Positions 1 to 9,182 of a stretch of DNA of 64,000 nucleotides are shown here, in pieces. How positions within the stretch are numbered: position 1 is the first letter of the stretch; every line of letters starts with the position of its first letter. The stretch is from Synechococcus sp. WH 8020 (lineage in GTDB: Bacteria > Cyanobacteriota > Cyanobacteriia > PCC-6307 > Cyanobiaceae). The stretch covers positions 1,497,676 to 1,561,675 of the forward strand of contig NZ_CP011941.1 of NCBI RefSeq assembly GCF_001040845.1, given 5' to 3'. The translations under genes were made by a program, and so were the position numbers. The notes under the pieces are model-generated. The model ran no database searches and was not told the DNA's origin. It saw nothing but the letters and a program-made list of their open reading frames with translations.

Positions 1-151
1 CCAGACCAACCTTCACCCAACGCAAACCTTCCACCTGGGCACTGAAAGCAAGCGCTTGATCAGGGGCCATACCGTCGAGAGCCACAATGATCCGTTCCGC
101 GGATTCAGCCGAGAAAGAGGAAGCCACACACCGTCTCTGCACGACCCTCAT
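1..151 (-). CDS. pyrF: orotidine 5'-phosphate decarboxylase, N-terminal part (cut by window edge)
   Basis: Read leftwards, the frame gives the conserved PyrF N-terminus ERIIVALDGM...QALAFSAQVEGLRWVKVGL, which runs off the window start. The enzyme makes UMP by decarboxylating OMP, the last step of de novo pyrimidine synthesis. IVALD contains the first active-site Asp of the family. An ATG at 151 gives a leader MRVVQRRC; a GTG at 127 would start nearer the conserved region, so the true start is uncertain. Only about 50 codons are visible. It follows the lactonase gene in the same direction, 28 bases beyond its stop. Confidence 0.85.
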   Translation of the reverse strand, partial: MRVVQRRCVASSFSAESAERIIVALDGMAPDQALAFSAQVEGLRWVKVGL

Positions 152-179
152 CGTGATGCGTCATGCGCAACCCCTTGGA

Positions 180-1064
180 TCAACCCAGGACTTGAAAATA
201 ATCCGCAGGCAAACCTTTCACGCCCACATCGGCCTGAAACAAGCCACCAGCCAATGGCTCGGCCTTCACTGCAACAGGATCCATCCCCCTTCTCGCGGTT
301 GTAACAAACAGCTGATCCAAATTGGGGCCACCAAAACAACAGGATGTGACCTGACGACAAGGCAACGCCAAGCGGTCGAGCAAGCGACCACGCAACGGAT
401 CCCAACGCGTCACGCAACCACCGCCAAACAGGGCGATCCAAAGCATTCCCTCCGCATCGATGCACATGCCATCCGGAAGGGCATCCCAATCTTCTGGAAT
501 ATGGAGACAGATGCTGGGGTCTCCAGCGATCTCACCAGTAACGGTGAGCGGGAAAGCCATCACACTCAGCGTTGGCGAATCAATGAAATAGAGCGTCCCT
601 CGGTCTTGGCTCCAAGCCAGTCCGTTGGAAATGGTGAGCTGGCTGCGTTGGCGCTTAATGCCTCCATCACCATCTAGCCGCCATAGAGATCCAGCCAGCG
701 GCTCGAAGTCGTAGGCCATCGTGCCGGCCCAAAAGCGCCCCCAAGGATCACATTTACCGTCGTTGAAACGATTACCAGGACGATCCGCCTCAGGATCAGA
801 CAACAAGGTCACAGCCCCGTTGCTCGGATCCATCCTCATCAACCCCGCCGCTGTTGCCAAGAGCAAATCTCCAACCGATGTGGGAACAACAGCACCCACA
901 TGGGCGGGAAGATGCAAAAAATCATTGTTGCCTGTTGCAGGATCAAACAGGCCAATCCTTGAAGCCTCAATATCAACCCAGAGAAGAACTTGACGCTCGG
1001 TCCACCAACAAGGGCCCTCTGCCAATCCTGCCGCAACAGGCAACACACAACGAGATGTCAGCAT
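180..1064 (-). CDS. SMP-30/gluconolactonase-like protein
   Basis: The 294-residue product has the order of the SMP-30/regucalcin/gluconolactonase beta-propeller family: N-terminal AEGPCWW (the metal-ligand Glu and following GP.W), a central RFNDGKCDPWGRFWAGTM stretch with the N-D metal-binding and substrate region, ISNGLAWS and later LPDGMCIDAEG, a typical repeat of the fold. Members hydrolyse sugar or other lactones using one divalent metal. Length is normal and there is no signal peptide, so it is probably cytoplasmic. It sits between a secreted small protein gene and pyrF. The substrate cannot be read from sequence; a sugar-acid lactone is the family default. Confidence 0.85.
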   Translation of the reverse strand: MLTSRCVLPVAAGLAEGPCWWTERQVLLWVDIEASRIGLFDPATGNNDFLHLPAHVGAVVPTSVGDLLLATAAGLMRMDPSNGAVTLLSDPEADRPGNRFNDGKCDPWGRFWAGTMAYDFEPLAGSLWRLDGDGGIKRQRSQLTISNGLAWSQDRGTLYFIDSPTLSVMAFPLTVTGEIAGDPSICLHIPEDWDALPDGMCIDAEGMLWIALFGGGCVTRWDPLRGRLLDRLALPCRQVTSCCFGGPNLDQLFVTTARRGMDPVAVKAEPLAGGLFQADVGVKGLPADYFQVLG

Positions 1065-1094
1065 TCAATTCACAGCACAAGTGGATGGAAGACA

Positions 1095-1481
1095 TCAATA
1101 CAAAACTGGCCTTTCCATACGTTTTCTACCCAAAATCACGCGCTCCACAACACCTTTTTTCTTGGCATAGTGAACTAATTTGTCATTTTCAATTGTATTC
1201 AAGCTCATGACTCCAGCCTGGCGATAGTCACGATCAAATGGCAAGGCCCATGCCTTACCACTTCGCATCACATAGATAACAAAACGACGATCTTGGCTGA
1301 TGCAAAATCGCACGTTGACTTCATCAAAGACGCCAATATCACTTCCATATTCAGCCTGGCTGTAGTCACACTCCTGAGCTCGCTCATATTCATCCTTAAT
1401 CCCGGCATTGGCCGGTGCCGTTAGTCCCACTCCCACCACAAAGGTGAGGAATGCTCCCAAGATTGAGCGCGAAGATTTCAT
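1095..1481 (-). CDS. small secreted protein of unknown function
   Basis: 128 residues with a clear Sec signal peptide: MKSSRS, a hydrophobic run ILGAFLTFVVGVGLTAPANA, and a likely cut after ANA. The mature part of about 100 residues is charged and contains two Cys (QECDYS and RFCISQ) that could form a disulfide in the periplasm. I do not recognise a family. It lies between tyrS and the SMP-30-like gene, all on the minus strand, 30 bases upstream of the latter. Its real-gene status rests on the signal peptide and natural composition. Confidence 0.7.
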   Translation of the reverse strand: MKSSRSILGAFLTFVVGVGLTAPANAGIKDEYERAQECDYSQAEYGSDIGVFDEVNVRFCISQDRRFVIYVMRSGKAWALPFDRDYRQAGVMSLNTIENDKLVHYAKKKGVVERVILGRKRMERPVLY

Positions 1482-1562
1482 ATCAAACAGGTGCCTCCCG
1501 AATTCCAGCTATGGCAGTCATAGCAGCACATCAAGGCTCAGGACACCCACCCCTTTGCCCTA

Positions 1563-2810
1563 TCAAGGGACCAATCGCCTAAATGTCTTTTTACCGAGCT
1601 GAAGGACCTTCCCTTCCAAGTCGGATACCGAACCAAATTCCTGATTGGGATCGGTAATTTTCTCTCCCTCAAGGCGTGCTGCACCCCCTTTGATCTGCCG
1701 GCGCGCTTCACTGCTACTGGCACAAATACCCACCGCACTAAGCAGATAGAACGCCTTGGCGGGGAAATTCACTGCTGAAAGAGAAGCCTCTGGTACATCC
1801 GCTGCTGCTGCAGCCGATCCAGCCACCAAGGTGGCGGCATCCGCCTGTGCTTTTTGGGCCACCTCCATTCCGTAGCGGCTTGCCGTCACCGCCAGAGCCA
1901 TTGCTTTTTGCTTTTCACGGGGATTGTCTGGCAACGCTTCATGGGCCAAATCGGTGAGCAACATCACGTAGTCGTTGATGGCCGCATCACCAACTTTCTC
2001 GAGTTTGGAATACATCGACAACGGATCCTCTTCCAGACCCACCGTGTTGCCAAGGCTCTTACTCATCTTCTGAACGCCATCAAGACCGACAAGGATGGGT
2101 AAGAGCAAGCCGAACTGAGTTCTTTGGCTGAAGTGACGCTGTAAGTCACGCCCCATCGCCACATTGAATTTCTGATCCGTCCCCCCCAATTCCACATCAG
2201 CATCCACAGCCACAGAGTCATACCCCTGAAGCAGGGGGTAAAGGAACTCATGCAGAGCAATTGGGGTGCCGCTCCCATAACGCTTGGCAAAGTCATCCTT
2301 GGCCAGCATTTGGCCCACCGTGGCCGTTCCCAGCAAACCAATTACCTGGGGCAGATCCAGGGCCTCAAGCCATTCACTGTTGCGTCGCACCTCCAGCCGT
2401 CCTGGAGTTTCAAAATCAAGTAGGGCACGCTCCTTGGGCTGTCCTTGCCCTAACTGACGCAAATACGTTGTCGCGTTGGCTTCCACCTGTTCCGTTGTGA
2501 GCTGCACACGCGTGGAGCTCTTGCCCGTTGGATCACCGATCCGGGCCGTGAAATCACCAATGATCAGGACCGCTGTATGCCCCGCATCCTGAAAAGCGCG
2601 CAACTTTCGAAACAAAATGCTGTGGCCCAGGTGAATATCACTTCCCGTTGGGTCAATGCCCAACTTCACCCGCAGAGGACGGCCTTCCAACTCAGCCGCG
2701 GCCAAGCGAGCAGCCAACGCCTGATCCACATCATCCGATTGACCGTCCGGAAACAAATCGGCCATCCCCCGCGCCAACCAGTTCGGCAGTGAATGGGGGT
2801 TGACTGTCAT
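1563..2810 (-). CDS. tyrS: tyrosine--tRNA ligase
   Basis: 415 residues, normal for the bacterial enzyme that charges tRNA-Tyr. The HIGH-type signature is HLGH at residues 60-63 in a [14 protein letters not shown] context, and the KMSKS loop is present intact near residue 248 ([10 protein letters not shown]). A C-terminal S4-like RNA-binding segment ([13 protein letters not shown]...[14 protein letters not shown]) binds the tRNA. The IDPTG start and KMSKS form point to the class Ic TyrS group related to TyrZ. It follows the DUF1825 gene at 36 bases on the same strand. Confidence 0.96.
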   Translation of the reverse strand: MTVNPHSLPNWLARGMADLFPDGQSDDVDQALAARLAAAELEGRPLRVKLGIDPTGSDIHLGHSILFRKLRAFQDAGHTAVLIIGDFTARIGDPTGKSSTRVQLTTEQVEANATTYLRQLGQGQPKERALLDFETPGRLEVRRNSEWLEALDLPQVIGLLGTATVGQMLAKDDFAKRYGSGTPIALHEFLYPLLQGYDSVAVDADVELGGTDQKFNVAMGRDLQRHFSQRTQFGLLLPILVGLDGVQKMSKSLGNTVGLEEDPLSMYSKLEKVGDAAINDYVMLLTDLAHEALPDNPREKQKAMALAVTASRYGMEVAQKAQADAATLVAGSAAAAADVPEASLSAVNFPAKAFYLLSAVGICASSSEARRQIKGGAARLEGEKITDPNQEFGSVSDLEGKVLQLGKKTFRRLVP

Positions 2811-2846
2811 TACGGGAGAACGTTGTTGTGCGAGGGATCGTACGGC

Positions 2847-3176
2847 TCACTGACCTTCCGATTGCTCGAGCTGACTCTTCATCCGCTCCAAGGTTTGATT
2901 CATCTGCTCGAACATTTGCTCCGGTGTAATCCCAAACTGCCCAAGCTGCGTCCGCAACTGCTCGACCGTGAGCTTGGCTTGGAAGTCTTCCGAGAGCTCA
3001 AAGCGTTTCATAAAAACGCGATAACGCTCCATCAGATCCTCCATCGTGTCGATGAACTTTTTCTTCCCTTCTCGGTCGAACTTTCCATAATCCGACCCCA
3101 ACTGCATCAACTGCTGATAGTCGCCAAAAAGATGCTTGGCCTCCTCCTGCACGATTTCGGAATCGAAGAAGGCCAT
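2847..3176 (-). CDS. DUF1825 family protein
   Basis: 109 residues, highly charged and predicted mostly helical, beginning MAFFDSEIVQEEAKHLFGDYQQLMQLGSDY and ending in a Gln/Glu-rich helix. This matches the DUF1825 family, short cytoplasmic proteins nearly confined to cyanobacteria and plastids, function unknown. No membrane segment or Cys. It precedes tyrS on the same strand and is divergent from the NarL-type regulator, with about 100 bases of shared upstream DNA. Confidence 0.85.
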   Translation of the reverse strand: MAFFDSEIVQEEAKHLFGDYQQLMQLGSDYGKFDREGKKKFIDTMEDLMERYRVFMKRFELSEDFQAKLTVEQLRTQLGQFGITPEQMFEQMNQTLERMKSQLEQSEGQ

Positions 3177-3282
3177 GGTCTTGAAAAAGAGTCATCCATA
3201 TTTTGAACAATTCGCGGAATCCCTCACAGTGCGGATCCACGCCCCCTCACCAAAGTCAACATGAAGAGAGTTTCAGAATGGC

Positions 3283-4011
3283 GTGGATCTCACCTCCCAG
3301 ATCCCCAGACTTCAGACGCGCAGCAAACAGGGGCACAGTCTTCTGCGCACTAGTCGCACAGCGATTGCCAGTGGCGATCGCGTGTTATTAGCCAGTTGGA
3401 TGGGCTGGTTTCAAGACCTTGGGCACCTGGTTGCTGCCGCCACCACGGAAGAGGACTGTCTTCAGAGGTTGCAAACGGATGATGTCAATCTCTTGATCTG
3501 CACAGACCAGCTCGAGGGTGGCAATGGTCCAAGCCTCATTCGGCGCGCCAAACAAAACAAGCCCACTTTGAAAGCGTTGCTACTCGTTCAGCGTCCAATT
3601 CTGCGGACCATCCTCCAGGCGATCGACGCGCCCTGTGATGGATTGTGCTCGCATCAGAATGTCGGGATGGGAGGCGTCACTGCAGCCCTAACCGCAATGG
3701 AATCCGATGGCACCTATCACGATTCAGTGATCGCAGACGTTCTCCGCCACGGTCGACTGGCACGCACAGCCTCGGGCTCCATTCCTCCCGAACTGAGCTT
3801 GAAGGAAGAGGACGTGCTGCGTGGACTTTGCAAAGGAATGAGCAATCAGGAGATCGCAGACAGTCTTGTGGTCTCGATCGACACGGTGAAATCCCACATC
3901 GGCAGCCTTCTGCGTAAGTTGCAAGCCAACAACCGCACCCATGCCGTGGTGGTTGCCTTTCAACAGGGACTGATCGACATCCCAACCTCGCCTCCGCGCT
4001 GGACCCCCTAA
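3283..4011 (+). CDS. NarL/LuxR-type transcriptional regulator with degenerate receiver domain
   Basis: 242 residues. The C-terminal 65 form a standard GerE/LuxR helix-turn-helix: LSLKEEDVLRGLCKGMSNQEIADSL followed by the recognition helix SIDTVKSHIGSLLRKL. The N-terminal half resembles a response-regulator receiver (RVLLASW..., VNLLICTDQLEGGNG, LKALLLVQRP). The acidic triad is incomplete: there is no early DD pair, though Asp in ICTDQ sits at the phosphorylation position. It may be a pseudo-receiver that works without a kinase. No partner kinase is adjacent. Transcribed divergently from DUF1825 and just upstream of the helix-hairpin-helix gene. Target genes unknown. Confidence 0.85.
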   Translation: MDLTSQIPRLQTRSKQGHSLLRTSRTAIASGDRVLLASWMGWFQDLGHLVAAATTEEDCLQRLQTDDVNLLICTDQLEGGNGPSLIRRAKQNKPTLKALLLVQRPILRTILQAIDAPCDGLCSHQNVGMGGVTAALTAMESDGTYHDSVIADVLRHGRLARTASGSIPPELSLKEEDVLRGLCKGMSNQEIADSLVVSIDTVKSHIGSLLRKLQANNRTHAVVVAFQQGLIDIPTSPPRWTP

Positions 4012-4032
4012 CACCACAGGCTTGGGCTCGGT

Positions 4033-4641
4033 ATGGTCCTGGCCAAGAAGAAAGTCCCTAAAGCAATGTCGCGCCAGCACTGGCTTGACCCCCTGGCTCG
4101 CAAGCTCTTGCAGGCCACCGGCGATCTCCCTCCAGACCCTGTCCGAGCGAAACCAAAGCCGAGGGAGACCCCTAACGCAGCGGATACCTGGACCCTGGAT
4201 GTCAATCGGGCGACGCCTGAACAATGGCAAAAACTGCCTGGTTGCAGTGAACACATGGTGGATGTGCTGATGCGACTGCAACGGGGTGGGGTGCAATTCA
4301 GCCAGCTGGATGATCTCGCGCTCTTGCTCAACCTTCCCGCTGATCTCATAGGACTGTGGACGCCTCACCTGGTGTTTCGCTGGCATGGGGATACTCCAGT
4401 GCTGCCTGAACAGCCTCCACTGGATCTCAATGCCGCGGCACCCACCTTGTTAGAGCAGACTCTCAACTGGCCAAAACCCCGCCTCCAACGTTTGATCGAG
4501 GAGCGGCGGCGGAAACCGTTTGAGCATCTCGCTGATCTTCAGGAACGCGTCTGTTTACCGCCTGATGCTGTGGAACAGCTGATTGGCCGCGTGAGCTTTG
4601 GGGCACGGCCATCAGGCCCCAGCCTCCCTCCAAGGAGCTAA
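4033..4641 (+). CDS. helix-hairpin-helix (ComEA-like) protein
   Basis: 202 residues with no signal peptide. Two ComEA/HhH-like segments are visible: LDVNRATPEQWQKLPGCSEHMVDVLMRL near residues 55-85 and LDLNAAAPTLLEQTLNWPKPRLQRLIEERRRKPFEHLADLQE near 130-170. Both show the pattern LN.A....L..LPG......I...R...PF..L.DL. Such motifs bind DNA backbone without sequence specificity. Proteins of this sort are cytoplasmic in cyanobacteria and their role is not established. It ends 7 bases before the GIY-YIG gene, so the two nucleic-acid-type proteins are probably cotranscribed. Confidence 0.75.
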   Translation: MVLAKKKVPKAMSRQHWLDPLARKLLQATGDLPPDPVRAKPKPRETPNAADTWTLDVNRATPEQWQKLPGCSEHMVDVLMRLQRGGVQFSQLDDLALLLNLPADLIGLWTPHLVFRWHGDTPVLPEQPPLDLNAAAPTLLEQTLNWPKPRLQRLIEERRRKPFEHLADLQERVCLPPDAVEQLIGRVSFGARPSGPSLPPRS

Positions 4642-4648
4642 TAACCCC

Positions 4649-5251
4649 ATGGCCACTCCCCCTGGGCAGGGCAACCTATTTGAGCAACCATTGGCAGAGT
4701 CCAGTGGTCTGATCGAACGTTCCCTGCCCCTGAGCTCAGAGCTATTACAGGACTGGCAAGAGCGAGTTCATCAGTTCCAAGCACCTCTGTTTTCTGCTCA
4801 GTTCGGGCATCGGAATCAACACGCAGAACAACAGCACCTGTTTGCCAGTGACAACACCAATCCGCTGAGTAGCTTCCAGCCCCTGCAGCTCAGGCCCTTA
4901 CCTTTGAGCTTCTGGCGCTGGCCCAACAGTCCCCACCGAGGGGCTGCCATCTATCTCGTGATGGATCGGCCGAAAGAACTCGAACACCCGATTCTTCTCT
5001 ACATCGGAGAAACAAAGGCGGCGGATCGGCGCTGGAAAGGCGAGCACGACTGCAAGGCTTACTTGGCGAGTTACCAAGAGGCCTGCATGAGCACAGGCTT
5101 GTGCTGCAGCACAAGCATCCGTTTCTGGGCCGATGTCCCGCAGGAAACCCGTCCTCGACGACGGCTGGAACAAACCTTGATTCGTCTCTGGCAACCGCCT
5201 TTTAACAAGGAGACCCGTGAGCGTTGGTCCACGCCGTTCCATGCCGATTGA
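4649..5251 (+). CDS. GIY-YIG-like nuclease domain protein
   Basis: 200 residues. The C-terminal half carries a GIY-YIG-like core: AAIYLVMD, then ILLYIGETKAADRRWKGEHDCKAYLASYQ, with the YIG replaced by YIGET and an Arg-Trp pair in the catalytic helix, and a late ETRPRRRLEQTLIRLWQPPFNKE supplying the conserved Glu and the PPFN turn. Family members cut DNA or act in repair. The ATG at 4649 is preferred over an in-frame ATG at 4598 because a strong ribosome site AAGGAG lies at 4632-4637 and the upstream start would run into the previous gene. The N-terminal 90 residues are low complexity and unrecognised. Confidence 0.75.
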   Translation: MATPPGQGNLFEQPLAESSGLIERSLPLSSELLQDWQERVHQFQAPLFSAQFGHRNQHAEQQHLFASDNTNPLSSFQPLQLRPLPLSFWRWPNSPHRGAAIYLVMDRPKELEHPILLYIGETKAADRRWKGEHDCKAYLASYQEACMSTGLCCSTSIRFWADVPQETRPRRRLEQTLIRLWQPPFNKETRERWSTPFHAD

Positions 5252-5288
5252 GGGTGCCTCGTAGCATCGGCTCACGCGCCCAATCTCC

Positions 5289-6779
5289 ATGCAGATCTCC
5301 CTCTCTTCGGCCCAACCAGAGGCCTGGTCGGGAACCGTGTTGGCCCTAGGCATTGCAGAGGGTGATCCCAATGGCTGGATACCTGCGATGGAGGAACGCT
5401 TTTCCATCTCCCTTGGCCACTGGTTGGAACAGCGGAAGTTCCAAGGAAAAAAGGGAGAGAGTGCGAGCCTTCAACTCCTAAACCCCAAGTGCATCTCCCT
5501 CGTACTCATAGGCCTGGGGCCTCTTGAAGCACTTGATGTCAATAGCTTTCGAGAGGCGGGCGCTGCGGCGGCCCGAGCGAGCAAGTACCAGACGGGCAGT
5601 CTTGGGTTGTTACTGCCATGGAACGCCGTTGATCCTGCAGAAGCGGTGACCGTTGCAGCGCAAGCGGTGAGGCTTGCGCTCTTCAGCGATCAACGTTTCC
5701 GCAGTCAACCCGAGCCCAGCATTCACCCCGAGCAACTTGAACTGCTCGGCTCCCTCCCCAATACCCTCAACAGCGCCCTCGAAGCGGTGCACCCCATTTG
5801 CGCAGGGGTAGAACTCGCAAGAGAGCTCGTTGCAGCACCTCCCAACAGTGTTACTCCATCAGCCCTTGCCGAAAGCGCTGCTCAGATGGCGCGCGAGCAT
5901 GGCTTGGACTTGAAGGTGCTTGAGCGGAGCGACTGTGAAGCGAGGGGAATGGGGTCATTCCTTTCAGTCTGCCAAGGCTCAGACATGGATCCCAAGTTCA
6001 TCCATCTCACTTACCGCCCTTCCGGTCCTGCCACAAAACGGGTGGTCTTGGTCGGCAAGGGGCTCACCTTTGATTCCGGTGGTTACAACCTGAAAGTGGG
6101 TGCTGCGCAGATCGACATGATGAAATTCGATATGGGAGGCAGTGCCGCTGTGCTTGGCGCGATGCGCTCAATCGCTGAGCTCCGCCCCAAGGGGATTGAA
6201 GTGCACATGCTGGTGGCGTCATGCGAAAACATGATCAACGGCTCTGCCGTGCATCCAGGTGACATCGTCACCGCGTCTAACGGCACCACAATTGAAATCA
6301 ACAACACGGATGCGGAAGGACGGCTGACCCTCGCGGATGCCTTGGTGTATGCATCCGAACTTGAACCCGATGCCATCGTGGACCTGGCCACATTGACCGG
6401 TGCCTGCGTGATTGCCCTTGGCGACGAGATTGCTGGACTTTGGACTGAAGACGACTCACTTTCCAACTCCTTAAAAGGAGCAGCAAAAGATGCAGGTGAG
6501 GGGCTCTGGCGGATGCCAATGCACCAGGCTTATCGCAAGGGCCTCAAATCACTCCTTGCGGATTTAAAAAACACAGGTCCCCGGCCAGGAGGCTCGATTA
6601 CAGCCGCTTTATTCCTCAAGGAGTTTGTTAAGGGCTCCATTCCATGGGCGCACATCGACATCGCGGGCACGGTGTGGAGCGACAAGGGGAGAGGTATGGA
6701 TCCTGCTGGAGCCACTGGCTACGGAGTGCGCACCTTGGTGAATTGGGTGTGCGCGCAAACACATCAGGCCGAGAACTAG
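5289..6779 (+). CDS. pepA: leucyl aminopeptidase (cytosol aminopeptidase, M17)
   Basis: 496 residues, typical of the M17 family, which removes N-terminal residues from peptides with two metal ions in a hexamer. The N-terminal macro-like domain is followed by the catalytic domain: VLVGKGLTFDSGGYNLK (metal-binding Lys and Asp), the signature NTDAEGRL with both metal ligands, then ALVYASELEPDAIVDLATLTGA and late PGGSITAALFLKEFV. Cytoplasmic. Starts 37 bases after the GIY-YIG gene on the same strand. PepA also binds DNA in enteric bacteria; nothing here tests that. Confidence 0.97.
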   Translation: MQISLSSAQPEAWSGTVLALGIAEGDPNGWIPAMEERFSISLGHWLEQRKFQGKKGESASLQLLNPKCISLVLIGLGPLEALDVNSFREAGAAAARASKYQTGSLGLLLPWNAVDPAEAVTVAAQAVRLALFSDQRFRSQPEPSIHPEQLELLGSLPNTLNSALEAVHPICAGVELARELVAAPPNSVTPSALAESAAQMAREHGLDLKVLERSDCEARGMGSFLSVCQGSDMDPKFIHLTYRPSGPATKRVVLVGKGLTFDSGGYNLKVGAAQIDMMKFDMGGSAAVLGAMRSIAELRPKGIEVHMLVASCENMINGSAVHPGDIVTASNGTTIEINNTDAEGRLTLADALVYASELEPDAIVDLATLTGACVIALGDEIAGLWTEDDSLSNSLKGAAKDAGEGLWRMPMHQAYRKGLKSLLADLKNTGPRPGGSITAALFLKEFVKGSIPWAHIDIAGTVWSDKGRGMDPAGATGYGVRTLVNWVCAQTHQAEN

Positions 6780-6811
6780 GTTTTTCAAAGACTGTGCGAC
6801 AACCAAAACGA

Positions 6812-7048
6812 ATGGCTTCCAGACCCTTGCGCTGGTACCTGCGAGCTCAACTTGGCGTTCTGCTTTTACCTGTAGGACTCTGCCTCTTTGGGGAAGCTAT
6901 CAGTCGACGCATTATTCAGATGCTTGGACAAGACCGTGGGCCTTGGTTCTGGTATGGAGCCCTCAGCCTGATCTGTATTAATGCAGGCATCGGCTTAATG
7001 ATCGAAAGCGGTCTTCTCAGCGGTTATCCAGGCCGACAAGCCGATTAG
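6812..7048 (+). CDS. small two-TM membrane protein, conserved-looking
   Basis: 78 residues if started at the ATG at 6812 (MASRPLRWYLR); a GTG at 6794 would add MRQPKR. Two hydrophobic segments, LGVLLLPVGLCLFGEAI and WYGALSLICINAGIGLMIES, make it an inner or thylakoid membrane protein with a short loop IQMLGQDRGP. Family not recognised. It begins soon after pepA and its stop codon overlaps the stop of the opposite-strand 57-residue gene, a tail-to-tail arrangement. Confidence 0.7.
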   Translation: MASRPLRWYLRAQLGVLLLPVGLCLFGEAISRRIIQMLGQDRGPWFWYGALSLICINAGIGLMIESGLLSGYPGRQAD

Positions 7049-7218
7049 GACGCAACCGCAGTCATGGCACGTGGGCACTCAAGCGCATGAATCTGCCAGC
7101 GAGCCCGCTCAGAACAACTTGCAAGCACTCGATCCAAATCATCGGAAGCAAGCTTCGGAGACGGATAAGGACCCACGTGACGCGTTACCAGACCATCCTT
7201 GATCGTCAGCAGATACAT
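7045..7218 (-). CDS. small protein, 57 residues, unknown
   Basis: A short frame on the minus strand: MYLLTIKDGLVTRHVGPYPS followed by KLASDDLDRVLASCSERARWQIHALECPRAMTAVAS. A strong ribosome site, GGAGGGGG, lies just before the ATG at 7218, which supports translation. The first 25 residues look like a short beta-hairpin and the rest helical. No family recognised. The stop overlaps the stop of the plus-strand two-TM gene by a few bases. Codon use is like that of the core genes around it. Confidence 0.65.
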   Translation of the reverse strand: MYLLTIKDGLVTRHVGPYPSPKLASDDLDRVLASCSERARWQIHALECPRAMTAVAS

Positions 7219-7360
7219 ACAGCCCCCTCCACAAATCTTGGACCAATGGTAAGGACAAAATCTGGGAGCGTCGAGAGGGGAAAACCCGCATCTTTACTGA
7301 GAAACGCCTGAAAAAAACCAATATTCAAATTACAGATTTTCTTCAGGTTTCAGAGGTGGA

Positions 7361-7993
7361 TTATGGCTGCGCTTGATTCGCCCACGCTGTACCTGATCTT
7401 GCGCGCTCCCCCCACACAGCATCAAGGCGGCGATCGCGCCCACAACTAAATCGGTAGTAGCGATAGCGAAGCTGATTATTTTTAGCGTAATTTTGGTGAT
7501 AATCCTCTGCAGGCCAGAACCGAACTGAATCACGAATCTGCACTTTTATCTTGGATCTTGACACCCCTAATTCACTTGCAGCAGAGGCAGCACTTGCCTG
7601 AGCAGCGGTGGCCTGCTTGTCTCCAGAAGTGAAAATAACTGGCCGATACGAGTCACCTCGATCACAAAACTGGCCTTTCCCATCAAGAGGATCAATGTTT
7701 CGCCAATAATACTGCAAAAGATTGGCATAACTGATTTTATCGGAGTCAAATCGAACACGTACCACCTCTTGATGCCCACTTTTTTCACTACTTACTTGTT
7801 GATAAGTGGGGTTCTCCACATGGCCACCGCTGTACCCACTTTCAGCCGAGATCACACCTTCAACATCCTCTAAATCATGCTCAAGGCACCAAAAGCAGCC
7901 ACCAGCAAGGACAGCATCCTGGACAGCTGCCATAGCTGACATCGGACTCAACAACATCATGCTGGTCAAAACCAGTGGGATTAATGCACGCAT
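7361..7993 (-). CDS. msrA: peptide methionine sulfoxide reductase A, exported form
   Basis: About 210 residues from the ATG at 7993. The catalytic motif GGCFWC is present in AVLAGGCFWCLEHDLEDVEGV, followed by SGYSGGHVENPTYQQV and GHQEVVRVRFD, all diagnostic of MsrA, which reduces methionine-S-sulfoxide in proteins. Unlike most MsrA it begins with a hydrophobic leader, MRALIPLVLTSMMLLSPMSAMA, so it is probably sent to the periplasm or thylakoid lumen. The longer frame starting at 8041 would overlap lpxB and is less likely. The tail is rich in Arg and ends WANQAQP. It sits 4 bases after the lpxB stop. Confidence 0.93.
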   Translation of the reverse strand: MRALIPLVLTSMMLLSPMSAMAAVQDAVLAGGCFWCLEHDLEDVEGVISAESGYSGGHVENPTYQQVSSEKSGHQEVVRVRFDSDKISYANLLQYYWRNIDPLDGKGQFCDRGDSYRPVIFTSGDKQATAAQASAASAASELGVSRSKIKVQIRDSVRFWPAEDYHQNYAKNNQLRYRYYRFSCGRDRRLDAVWGERARSGTAWANQAQP

Positions 7994-7997
7994 GAGG

Positions 7998-9182
7998 TCA
8001 AGAGGGCTGTTTGATCTGGTCAAGGATGGCTTCCGCCGCACGGTCGGTCACACCCGGTTCACCAAGGGTGTCACGTAAGCGCTGATACCCATCCAAAACC
8101 CTTTGCCGAACCGTTTGGTTGTTCAACAGCGGAATGGCCAATGCAACTAACTGATCGGCGTTGAAATCCTCCTGCAACAGCTCCGGCACCAGTCTCTCTT
8201 TGAGCAGAAGATTGACCGGCGAGATGTGATCCACGTGAAAGCGGAGAATTCTCCGTGCCACCCAAGCAGTGACACGGCTGACTCGATAGCCAACCACTTG
8301 CGGTACACCCTGCAACGCCAATTCCAAATTCACGGTTCCCGATTTACCCAGTGCCAAATCGGCCGCTGCAAACAGGTGGGGCTTCATGGCATCCGCCTGG
8401 TCGGCAGGGATGACGGTCCCGCGAACCCCCGCTTGATCCAGGGCCTGTTGCAGAGGCTCCTCAAAGCGCTCCAATCCGGCAGGCACCATCACATTCAGAG
8501 ATGGGTCACGCGCCTGAAGGGTGGCAGCAGCCTGCACCAATTCAGGCATGAGATAACGCAGTTCCTGAGGCCGCGATGCAGGCATCAAGAGCAAGAGAGC
8601 TCCTTCCAAGGGCAAACCCAACGCACAACGAGCAGCCTGGCGATCGGATGAAACCGGAACCATGTCCAGAAGGGGATGCCCCACCCAGGTGACCTCAGCG
8701 CCTCGACCGGAATAAAACTCAGCTTCTTCAGGGAAAATCGCCAGGATGCGATCTGTGAACTGCAGCAAACTTTTGGTGCCTCCTTCCCCAATGCGCCAAG
8801 CCCATTCCTGGGGGGCGATGTAATAAGTGATTGGCACATCCGGCAGTCGTCCTCTGAGGCTGTGGCCCAAGCGCACGTTGGCGCCCATGTAATCGATTAA
8901 CACCACCCCATCGGGTGGACGCTCCTTCAATACCCGATCCACCCTGGCTTGCAATCGAATCGTGGGAACCACCAAAGGAAGGGCTTCCCACAAACCGATC
9001 GCTCCCATCGGAGAGGTGTCCGCCAGCAACTCAGCTCCGGCGGCCTTCATCCGCTCACCCCCGAGAGCAAGAACTTCTAAATCCAGTCCACGACGCTTCG
9101 CGACACGCCAAAGAGCCTGAATTAGAAGGCTTCCCTGCAAATCTCCTGACACCTCGCCGGTGCTGATGAGCAGACGCACCAT
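7998..9182 (-). CDS. lpxB: lipid-A-disaccharide synthase
   Basis: 394 residues, a GT19 glycosyltransferase that joins UDP-diacylglucosamine to lipid X to form the lipid A disaccharide at the inner membrane. Recognised by the N-terminal [14 protein letters not shown] (the GE.SGD motif), [28 protein letters not shown] and the later [19 protein letters not shown], which forms the nucleotide-sugar site. Its ATG overlaps the lpxA stop by one base (TGATG), showing translational coupling. Last gene of the five-gene bamA-lpxC-fabZ-lpxA-lpxB block, with msrA behind it. Confidence 0.96.
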   Translation of the reverse strand: MVRLLISTGEVSGDLQGSLLIQALWRVAKRRGLDLEVLALGGERMKAAGAELLADTSPMGAIGLWEALPLVVPTIRLQARVDRVLKERPPDGVVLIDYMGANVRLGHSLRGRLPDVPITYYIAPQEWAWRIGEGGTKSLLQFTDRILAIFPEEAEFYSGRGAEVTWVGHPLLDMVPVSSDRQAARCALGLPLEGALLLLMPASRPQELRYLMPELVQAAATLQARDPSLNVMVPAGLERFEEPLQQALDQAGVRGTVIPADQADAMKPHLFAAADLALGKSGTVNLELALQGVPQVVGYRVSRVTAWVARRILRFHVDHISPVNLLLKERLVPELLQEDFNADQLVALAIPLLNNQTVRQRVLDGYQRLRDTLGEPGVTDRAAEAILDQIKQPS

